Assembly (NCBI GenBank): GCA_039184055.1
Contig: JBCDBH010000169.1
Location: 1-12,332 of the forward strand
Length of the DNA: 12,332 nucleotides
Direction: 5' to 3'
Source: JBCDBH01 sp039184055
GTDB lineage: Bacteria; Acidobacteriota; Thermoanaerobaculia; Multivoradales; J023
Shown: positions 1 to 5,278 of the stretch, in pieces
Position numbering within the stretch: the stretch's first letter is position 1
How the letters are laid out: every line of letters starts with the position of its first letter
Program-made: the position numbers and the translations under genes
Notes under the pieces: generated by a model
The model's database searches: none
The model's input: the letters and a program-made list of their open reading frames with translations, nothing else
What the model was told of the DNA's origin: nothing

Positions 1-73
1 AGCGAAGAGCGAGCACGCCCGGAGATCGCGTGCGTTTCCGCGCTGCAGCCGACGGGCTGGTGAGACATGTGGG
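1..73. other. unassigned window edge downstream of the SpoIIE-type phosphatase gene
   Basis: Too short to assign. On the minus strand an ATG (69-67) follows the phosphatase stop by 5 bases and opens a frame running off the left edge (begins MSHQPVGCSAETHA). It could be the next gene of the same operon, though it has no clear Shine-Dalgarno sequence. On the plus strand a frame entering from outside ends at TGA 102-104 (reads ...GDRVRFRAAADGLVRHVGY...) and would overlap the phosphatase tail by 31 bases. Neither resembles a family I recognise. Confidence 0.3.
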
Positions 74-2482
74 CTACGGAATCCGCAAGACGAGGATCGT
101 CTGATCGTCCTCGCGCGGCGCACCCCGGGTAAAGGCTTCGACCTCGCTCATGATCGCGTCACGCACCTCTTCCGGTGAGCCACCAGCGTGACGACGCAGG
201 CTGGCCTCGACCCGGTCGAAACCGAACATCTCGTCGCTGTCCTCGGCGCGTGCCTCGACGATGCCGTCACTCATCAAGAAGAGCAGATCGCCCGGCGTGA
301 GGTTCGCGGTGTGGAGATCGATGCTCACGTGGTCGCGCACGCCGAGCGGATAGGAGCCGGCGGCGAGCATTTCGAGCTCGCCATCGACGGTCACACGATA
401 GGGCGCCAGATGACCCGCCGACGCATAGGTGACTTCGTGCCGTTCAGCGTCCACCACCAGATAACAGAGCGTGGTGAGCAAGCGTAGACGCGCCGATTGA
501 TGGACCGTGCGGTTGAGGGTCTCGATGACCTGTTCGACCCGTGGATCGACCGTGACCTGGAGCGCCAGGGTCGATTTGGCCATCGACATGATCAGACCGC
601 TCGATACACCGTGACCGGCGACATCGCCCACCGCCACCGCTAGACGGCCGTCGTCGAGCGCGAGGACGTCGTAGAAGTCGCCACCGACCTCGCTCGCGGG
701 TAGGTACACGTGCGCCAGATCGATCCCGTTCAGCTGGGGTGGGAGCTCGGGCAAGATCGACGATTGAATCCGTCGCGCGGTCTCGAGCTCGACCCGTTGA
801 CGTTCACGATCGGCGATCCGTCTGACGTGCGCCGGTATGTCTTCCCAGCGGTATTGAAACTCCTCGCCGCTCCGTAAGCCACGAATCGACAGGATGAGAG
901 GCAACGCGGCGAGCGCCAGCGGCAAGACGCCTTGCGCCTGGAGAAACGGGTCGTCGGCGTGGAGAAACGCGATCGCCGACGGCAGCACCGAGCTGACGAT
1001 CGACGCCAGAAGCGCGGTGACCAGGTCGTAGCGGAGAAAGACCGCCGCGAGCAGGGCGTTGAAGAGAAAGGACAGGGGCAGACCCCACACCAAAGGCTCG
1101 ATGCTCAGCGGTGGCCAGGATAGGAACGTCGCCACGACAACGGCCATCGTCGCTCCCCATACGCCGCCGAATCGCTTGACCGCCGGGGGTAGGAGGAAGA
1201 GAAGGAAAAAGAGATCGACGAAGAGACCGGTGGACAAGTTCCAGGTGATGTGGGTCAGCCCCGACCATGAGATGTGTTGCCACCAGGGCTCGAACACCGC
1301 CGAGTAAAACGGCATCGAGCCGACCTGGCGGAGCACGACCGCGGCGATCATCACCGTCGATCCGATCGCCAGTCCAGTGGCCCAGCCTCTCAGGGCCGCG
1401 GCGCTCACCGTGGCGTTCTGGAACTGGCGCCGAAAGATGGCGTCGAAGGCAGCGAGCTTGTTGGCCCAGCGCTCGCGACAACGCACCTCGCCGACCGTCC
1501 AGGCGAGCGCCGATACGGCGGCGACAGTCGAATACCAGAACAGGGTCAACTGGGCGACCGAGGCGATCATCGTCTGCTCGCGGCTCAAGACGCCCCAATT
1601 GTTGCCCTCCGAGAAGCCGCGCGCATTGACGATCAAGGTGATCGCGCCGAGGACGAACACCAAGCCGAAGACCTGGACGCCACGTCGTACGCCGACTTCT
1701 CCGGCGTGATAGTGCCGGAGGAAGTAGTAGCCGACGAAGGGCATCATGAGAAACGGGATCATGATCCACAGGTTCTGAACCAGGATCGCGGGCTGGAGCT
1801 CGGTACGGAGCGCCTCTTCTTCGGGATGCTCGATCCAGCGTTGAAAGCCGCCGAGAACATCGCCGAGAAACGTCACTTGGATGCCGTATTCGACCTCCTC
1901 GCCGAGCAGCGGCTCGTGTGCCGGATAGCGGAGCTCGAGGTCGGTTCGATTCTGCTGATCGCGCCGCCGAAGGGTGGGCTCACCAAAAAGACCGAGATCG
2001 ATGCCGATCTTGGTCAAAAAGGCGTCGGCGCGTTGTCGCGCTTCGGCATCGTCGATCGTCGGGCGCTCGTCGTCGGCGTTGAGCTGATAGAGCAAACCGG
2101 CAAGCTCGCCGCTCGGCATGACCAGGGCTTGATAGGTCCACCGATAGGGGCGTGCTCCCGGTGCATAGTCGGTGACTCGCCATCCGCCGATGCCGTTGCG
2201 TGACAAGAAGGGGCTCGCGGCCGCCTCATGAGGCTGATCGGTCGAGGCTTCGATGATTTTCTCGCCGAGCTGGCTGCCATAGAGCTCGACGACCCGGAAC
2301 GGTCGCTCGACCGGTTCGCCACCGAGCTTGGTGAAAGCATCTTCGGCGATCTCGATCGCTTCCGCACGGGTCGTTCGCCACTCGCTCGGCGCGATGGGAA
2401 AAAGGCTCGGAAAGATCGCGTAGGCGGTCCACAACGACGCCGCGGCGACAAGGGTCCAGGCGATGATCGCGCGCCAGCTCAT
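74..2482 (-). CDS. membrane-anchored SpoIIE/RsbU-type PP2C serine phosphatase
   Basis: An 802-residue polytopic membrane protein with a cytoplasmic phosphatase output. Residues 6-28 form one membrane helix. Residues 35-230 look extracytoplasmic and hold two similar units starting near 39 (RAEAIEIAEDAFTKLG) and 146 (AEARQRADAFLTKIG). Each unit is a helix followed by strands, reminiscent of PepSY repeats. About 237-540 carries many hydrophobic segments. A charged linker near 555-585 (ERQRVELETARRIQSSILP) precedes the SpoIIE domain, as is typical of RsbU-like proteins. The PP2C metal-binding acidic residues are all present: D602 and D605 in GGDFYD, D620 in GDVAGHG, D739 in SDG, and D792/D793 in DDQT. 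The domain should therefore be active. In this family the substrate is usually a phosphorylated anti-anti-sigma (STAS) protein, but no such partner is visible here. The ATG at 2482 directly precedes the first membrane helix; its Shine-Dalgarno is weak. The domain call is firm; the signal sensed is unknown. Confidence 0.93.
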   Translation of the reverse strand: MSWRAIIAWTLVAAASLWTAYAIFPSLFPIAPSEWRTTRAEAIEIAEDAFTKLGGEPVERPFRVVELYGSQLGEKIIEASTDQPHEAAASPFLSRNGIGGWRVTDYAPGARPYRWTYQALVMPSGELAGLLYQLNADDERPTIDDAEARQRADAFLTKIGIDLGLFGEPTLRRRDQQNRTDLELRYPAHEPLLGEEVEYGIQVTFLGDVLGGFQRWIEHPEEEALRTELQPAILVQNLWIMIPFLMMPFVGYYFLRHYHAGEVGVRRGVQVFGLVFVLGAITLIVNARGFSEGNNWGVLSREQTMIASVAQLTLFWYSTVAAVSALAWTVGEVRCRERWANKLAAFDAIFRRQFQNATVSAAALRGWATGLAIGSTVMIAAVVLRQVGSMPFYSAVFEPWWQHISWSGLTHITWNLSTGLFVDLFFLLFLLPPAVKRFGGVWGATMAVVVATFLSWPPLSIEPLVWGLPLSFLFNALLAAVFLRYDLVTALLASIVSSVLPSAIAFLHADDPFLQAQGVLPLALAALPLILSIRGLRSGEEFQYRWEDIPAHVRRIADRERQRVELETARRIQSSILPELPPQLNGIDLAHVYLPASEVGGDFYDVLALDDGRLAVAVGDVAGHGVSSGLIMSMAKSTLALQVTVDPRVEQVIETLNRTVHQSARLRLLTTLCYLVVDAERHEVTYASAGHLAPYRVTVDGELEMLAAGSYPLGVRDHVSIDLHTANLTPGDLLFLMSDGIVEARAEDSDEMFGFDRVEASLRRHAGGSPEEVRDAIMSEVEAFTRGAPREDDQTILVLRIP

Positions 2483-2562
2483 GATGTCGCGGTGCTCATG
2501 TCGGGGTTTTGCTCGTTTCGATCGGCGGCTCGGGTCATCGGTTCGGGATGCCTCATGGTTCG

Positions 2563-2570
2563 AGTATACA
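2563..2570. promoter_or_regulatory. candidate -10 box in the divergent intergenic region
   Basis: AGTATACA reads as TATACA on the plus strand (2565-2570), 22 bases before the ATG of the 2593 gene. It reads as TATACT on the minus strand (2568-2563), about 80 bases before the phosphatase start. A weak plus-strand -35 candidate, TTCGGG (2542-2547), lies 17 bases upstream. I see no convincing -35 for the minus direction. This is inference from similarity to the sigma-70 consensus only. Confidence 0.35.
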
Positions 2571-2591
2571 AACGCGATAGCCTCTCGCGTT
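2571..2591. repeat. perfect 7-bp inverted repeat, operator- or hairpin-like
   Basis: AACGCGA (2571-2577) and TCGCGTT (2585-2591) are perfect inverted arms separated by 7 bases. They lie directly after the -10-like box and end two bases before the ATG at 2593. The position would suit a repressor site or a 5'-leader hairpin that masks the start region. No protein can be assigned to it. Confidence 0.4.
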
Positions 2592-2592
2592 G

Positions 2593-3285
2593 ATGAGCAC
2601 TACGCGTGGTCGAGACACCAGTTTCAACAAACCGCTCGCGCTCGCGGGTTCTTTGGCTCTGGTCGCCGGAGTCATGGTGCTCGTGCTGCGGCCCGATCCG
2701 CTCGCCGATGTATCGGCATGGCTCACCGCCGAAGGCCTGCGTGCGAACCCTGGATTGGTGGCGACGCCGCTTCCAGGCACCGTCATCACGATCGACGACG
2801 ACGTTCCGACCGTGGTCGCGGACGCCGAGACCTGTTTTCCCAAGCTGGCGCCTCGGCGTGAAGGGCTACCTTTGCCCGTCAAGATCGGTCGACGACAGGA
2901 TGCGCTGGTGCTCGAGGCCGAGCAAGCGCGGATCTTCCTCCCCGATCTTCCGAGCGCCGCCGATTGGCGTCTCGAAGTCCCCAATCCACGTCGTACGTGG
3001 GCGCGACCGACGATTCTCGCCGACCTTCTGATCGCGGATTGCGTCGGAGACGTCGCGGAGACATTCGTCGTCGAGGAGGCGTTTGTGGTCATCGAGGCGG
3101 TGATCGCTTCGGAATTCACAGTCGTCGTGCCTCGGAGCGCGCTATCGGCATGGGTCGACTACGTCGGCCGTCTCGGGCCTGAGGTCGAGACACGGGAAGA
3201 CGTGGGCGAGGTGCATCACCGAATCGACAGACCGATCGTTCTCGCTTTCGGTGTCGTGCCCTTGACCGAGCTCGATACCCAATAA
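2593..3285 (+). CDS. uncharacterised protein with one N-terminal membrane anchor
   Basis: A 230-residue protein that I do not recognise. A short basic N-terminus (MSTTRGRDTSFNK) is followed by a hydrophobic segment at about residues 14-33. That indicates a membrane anchor or uncleaved signal, leaving about 195 residues probably outside the cytoplasm. The soluble part is rich in acidic residues and valine, with strand-like blocks near 61-80 (PGTVITIDDDVPTVVADAE) and 155-180 (ETFVVEEAFVVIEAVI). It has only two cysteines, C81 and C150, which could form a disulfide. No catalytic motif is evident. I chose the ATG at 2593 over the TTG immediately before it (2590). It is transcribed divergently from the phosphatase gene, and its stop lies 4 bases from the convergent stop of the HExxH gene. 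Codon composition matches its neighbours, so it is likely a real gene. Confidence 0.75.
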   Translation: MSTTRGRDTSFNKPLALAGSLALVAGVMVLVLRPDPLADVSAWLTAEGLRANPGLVATPLPGTVITIDDDVPTVVADAETCFPKLAPRREGLPLPVKIGRRQDALVLEAEQARIFLPDLPSAADWRLEVPNPRRTWARPTILADLLIADCVGDVAETFVVEEAFVVIEAVIASEFTVVVPRSALSAWVDYVGRLGPEVETREDVGEVHHRIDRPIVLAFGVVPLTELDTQ

Positions 3286-3289
3286 GAGG

Positions 3290-3805
3290 CTAGACGCTTC
3301 GCGCGTGAAAGGTGGGCCGATCCGCTTCGTCGATCAAGTCGTATTGGTGGAGCCAGGCGCGGGCGTCGTCGGCGTCCTGGTCGAACCACGCCCGGGTCGA
3401 GCCGAGACGAAAGCTGTAGCCCCAGCGGTCCATGTCGATCATCAGACGATCGCGCCCGACGCCAGGCAGGTGATCGGCGAGCACGATCTGGAGGTAGCAC
3501 ACGCCATTTTCTTCGAGATCGTCGCCACCGGCGTCGGTATCCAAGGTGGCGCGACGTCCGGCGTCCATACAGATCGCGTGGCAGGCCTCGTGGAGGAAGG
3601 AATGCACGGGGGTGTCGTCACGGACGTACACCCGGTGCTCGAGCAATCCGGCTTCAGGCGCGCCCCAATAGCTTCCGGGGATCGAGTCTGTCGTGACGCG
3701 AACCAGGGTGAGCCCGAAACGCGCCATGAGCGCATGAGCGTGGTCGATGTCGAGATCGCCACAGGTGAGGACGTCGACGGCCGAATCGGTAGCGGTGCTC
3801 GTCAC
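3290..3805 (-). CDS. small HExxH-containing putative zinc metalloprotein, third gene of the thyA-folA operon
   Basis: A 171-residue soluble protein with no signal or membrane segment. Its central motif SFLHEACHAICMD contains HExxH (H72, E73, H76), the zinc-binding and catalytic signature of many metallopeptidases. An acidic stretch just after it (DTDAGGDDLEEN, about residues 87-98) could supply a third ligand. The C-terminal third contains a WGYSFRLGSTRAWF block and conserved-looking tryptophans. I chose the GTG at 3805 because it overlaps the folA stop in a GTGA, the same arrangement seen at the thyA-folA junction. The frame stays open upstream to 3886 but would then overlap folA heavily. 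Placement suggests co-expression with thyA and folA, but no link to folate chemistry is established. It may be a peptidase or only a metal-binding relative; I do not recognise the family. Confidence 0.78.
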   Translation of the reverse strand: MTSTATDSAVDVLTCGDLDIDHAHALMARFGLTLVRVTTDSIPGSYWGAPEAGLLEHRVYVRDDTPVHSFLHEACHAICMDAGRRATLDTDAGGDDLEENGVCYLQIVLADHLPGVGRDRLMIDMDRWGYSFRLGSTRAWFDQDADDARAWLHQYDLIDEADRPTFHARSV

Positions 3806-4293
3806 GCTCGACGCCAGGTTTCGAAGGTGAAGGGAAGCGTGTGTTTGGCGTCGACCGGGTGATGCTCGGCATCGATGCGTCGCCACGGTCGCTCGAGCGA
3901 CGGAAAGGTCACGTCGCCATCGACCTCGGCGTGGACGCGGGTCAGATGGACGACCGACGCGTGGGGGAGCGCTTGGCGATAGATGTCGCCACCGCCGATG
4001 ATGAAGAGCACGTCCTCGGCGCGGTCGGCGAGCACGGCGGTGAAATCGGCCACTCGCTCGACCCCGTCGGGAAGTGGGTAAGCGGGGTCACGTGTCACCA
4101 CCACCGAATGACGGCCGGGAAGGGCGCGTCCGATCGATTCCCATGTCTTACGCCCCATGACGATGGTGTGACCCATGGTGAGACGTTTGAAGTGGCGGAG
4201 ATCGGCGGGCAGCCGCCAGGGCAAATCACCATCGCGACCGATGACATCGTTTTCGCTCGCCGCGACCACGAGCTCGAGACGAGGTGGGCTCAC
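3802..4293 (-). CDS. folA: dihydrofolate reductase
   Basis: A 163-residue protein of the usual bacterial length. It reduces dihydrofolate to tetrahydrofolate with NADPH in the cytoplasm, recycling the dihydrofolate made by thymidylate synthase. Recognisable blocks are VVAASENDVIGRDGDLPW at the N-terminus (W26), the active-site acid in LPADLRHFK (D31), the NADPH-binding GHTIVMGRKTWESIG block, and IIGGGDIYRQAL. The C-terminal FETWRRA resembles the usual final strand. The start is GTG at 4293, overlapping the TGA of thyA as GTGA; the stop likewise overlaps the GTG of the next gene. This indicates translational coupling in a thyA-folA order common in bacteria. All key residues are present, so it should be functional. 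Confidence 0.97.
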   Translation of the reverse strand: MSPPRLELVVAASENDVIGRDGDLPWRLPADLRHFKRLTMGHTIVMGRKTWESIGRALPGRHSVVVTRDPAYPLPDGVERVADFTAVLADRAEDVLFIIGGGDIYRQALPHASVVHLTRVHAEVDGDVTFPSLERPWRRIDAEHHPVDAKHTLPFTFETWRRA

Positions 4294-5084
4294 ACCGCCA
4301 CCGGTGCGCGGATCGTCGGATGTGGCTCGTAGCCTTCGAGTCGGAAGTGCTCGTAGAGAAATTCGTTGAGCTCGTTGGGAGCCGGATCGAGATGCATGGT
4401 CGGTAGCGGTCGAGGCTCGCGGGCGAGCTGCGTGTCGGCCTGCTCCAGATGGTTCTGGTAGAGGTGAACGTCACCAAAGGTGTGGACGAAGGTACCCGGG
4501 CGGAGGCCGGTGACGTGCGCCATCATCAGGGTGAGCAGCGAATACGAGGCGATGTTGAACGGTACGCCCAAGAACAGATCCGCGCTGCGCTGGTAGAGCT
4601 GACACGACAGTCGACCCTCGGCGACCCAAAACTGAAAGAGGACGTGACACGGGGGCAGCGCCATGCGGTCCAGATCACCGACGTTCCAGGCGTTGACCAC
4701 CAGACGTCGCGAGTCGGGATCGCTACGGATGGCTTCGACCACGCTAGCGATCTGATCGATGGTTTCGCCGTCGGCGGTCGACCACGAACGCCATTGATGA
4801 CCGTAGATCGGCCCGAGGTCACCTTCGTCGTCGGCCCATTCGTCCCAGATCGTGACGCGATTCTCGTTCAGGTAACGAACGTTGGTGTCGCCACGGAGAA
4901 ACCACAGCAACTCGTGAATGATCGACCGCAGATGCAGTCGCTTGGTGGTCAGCAGGGGAAAGCCGGCGTCGAGATCGAAGCGCAGCTGATGGCCGAAGAG
5001 AGCGAGGGTACCGACACCCGTACGATCCTGTTTCGGAACTCCGGTTTCGCGTACCAAGCGCAGGAGATCGAGGTACGTTCTCAT
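4290..5084 (-). CDS. thyA: thymidylate synthase
   Basis: A 264-residue protein, the same length as the E. coli enzyme. It methylates dUMP to dTMP using 5,10-methylenetetrahydrofolate, releasing dihydrofolate for the adjacent folA product. The catalytic cysteine is C146 in LPPCHVLFQFWV, at the same number as in E. coli. Other conserved blocks are KQDRTGVGTLALFG (phosphate-binding arginine), FPLLTTKRLHLRSIIHELLWFLRGDTN, YQRSADLFLGVPFNIASY and the C-terminal IRAPVAV. The ATG at 5084 is the family-typical start (MRTYLDLL). It has no Shine-Dalgarno sequence; instead a TGCTATGCT extended -10-like motif ends 8 bases upstream, so the mRNA could be leaderless. It is the first gene of the minus-strand operon. 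Confidence 0.98.
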   Translation of the reverse strand: MRTYLDLLRLVRETGVPKQDRTGVGTLALFGHQLRFDLDAGFPLLTTKRLHLRSIIHELLWFLRGDTNVRYLNENRVTIWDEWADDEGDLGPIYGHQWRSWSTADGETIDQIASVVEAIRSDPDSRRLVVNAWNVGDLDRMALPPCHVLFQFWVAEGRLSCQLYQRSADLFLGVPFNIASYSLLTLMMAHVTGLRPGTFVHTFGDVHLYQNHLEQADTQLAREPRPLPTMHLDPAPNELNEFLYEHFRLEGYEPHPTIRAPVAV

Positions 5085-5092
5085 TCGGGCGG

Positions 5093-5101
5093 AGCATAGC
5101 A
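5093..5101 (-). promoter_or_regulatory. candidate extended -10 for the thyA-folA operon
   Basis: On the minus strand this reads TGCTATGCT, matching the extended -10 form TGn-TATAAT at most positions. It ends 8 bases before the thyA ATG, which would put transcription start at or next to the start codon. No good -35 element is visible, as can be the case for extended -10 promoters. The call is by pattern only. Confidence 0.4.
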
Positions 5102-5108
5102 GTCCTGA

Positions 5109-5130
5109 CTCCTTTGGAGCCCTTTCGGGC
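5109..5130. repeat. two adjacent small palindromes
   Basis: CTCC-TTT-GGAG (5109-5119) is followed by GCCC-TTTC-GGGC (5119-5130). These are the left-most members of a cluster of short stem-loops in the thyA/sppA spacer. The core CTCCTTTGGAGC (5109-5120) recurs at 5194-5205 inside a longer palindrome. Confidence 0.55.
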
Positions 5131-5175
5131 GTACTACGGAGCCGTATCGCTGTTCGGAAACGCTTCGTGGGCTTA

Positions 5176-5207
5176 CGGAGAATCGCCTCCGCGCTCCTTT
5201 GGAGCGC
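5176..5207. repeat. paired hairpins, second a perfect 7-bp stem with TTT loop
   Basis: CGGAG (5176-5180) pairs with CTCCG (5187-5191). Immediately after, GCGCTCC-TTT-GGAGCGC (5191-5207) is a perfect palindrome with a 3-base loop. It is followed by TACGTGC (5208-5214). The base preceding the palindrome and the downstream sequence do not make a U-tract, so it does not look like an intrinsic terminator for either gene. Confidence 0.6.
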
Positions 5208-5261
5208 TACGTGCGATTTCCGTCCAGCCCTCTGCGCTTCGCTCCGCGAAGCGCTACGTGC
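5203..5261. repeat. 12-base direct repeat with a 9-bp stem hairpin in the second copy
   Basis: AGCGCTACGTGC occurs at 5203-5214 and again at 5250-5261. Each copy begins inside the right arm of a palindrome. The second palindrome has arms GCGCTTCGC (5234-5242) and GCGAAGCGC (5246-5254) around a TCC loop. The organisation hairpin-then-TACGTGC is thus repeated with different hairpin sequences, as expected of a REP-like repetitive family and not of chance palindromes. Confidence 0.6.
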
Positions 5262-5262
5262 A

Positions 5263-5271
5263 TGCTAAATT
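5263..5271 (+). promoter_or_regulatory. candidate extended -10 for the sppA operon
   Basis: TGCTAAATT fits the extended -10 pattern TGn-TANNNT and ends 7 bases before the ATG at 5279. It mirrors the motif in front of thyA. No Shine-Dalgarno sequence lies between it and the ATG, again consistent with a leaderless transcript. No -35 is evident because palindromic repeats occupy that region. Confidence 0.4.
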
Positions 5272-5278
5272 GATCGGT

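Noticed and set aside
1274..2203. A 309-codon plus-strand frame, and an 804-1769 minus-strand frame, inside the SpoIIE phosphatase gene.
   Set aside because: Both have low-complexity Arg/Ala/Gly-rich translations without domains. The phosphatase frame carries all conserved PP2C residues, so these are shadows.
3286..3289. Bidirectional terminator between the convergent stops of the 2593 gene and the HExxH gene.
   Set aside because: Only four bases separate the stops and no stem-loop is visible around them.
3806..3886. Upstream extension of the HExxH gene to 198 codons.
   Set aside because: It would overlap folA by about 80 bases. The GTG at 3805 gives the same 4-base overlap as the thyA-folA junction and loses no motif.
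5191..5207. Intrinsic terminator at the GCGCTCC-TTT-GGAGCGC hairpin.
   Set aside because: There is no T-run on either side, and the hairpin lies between two divergent starts, where no gene ends.
5114..5278. In-frame upstream extension of sppA by 55 codons from a TTG start.
   Set aside because: The segment consists of palindromes and direct repeats, and an extended -10-like motif lies just before ATG 5279. The extension is open by chance.
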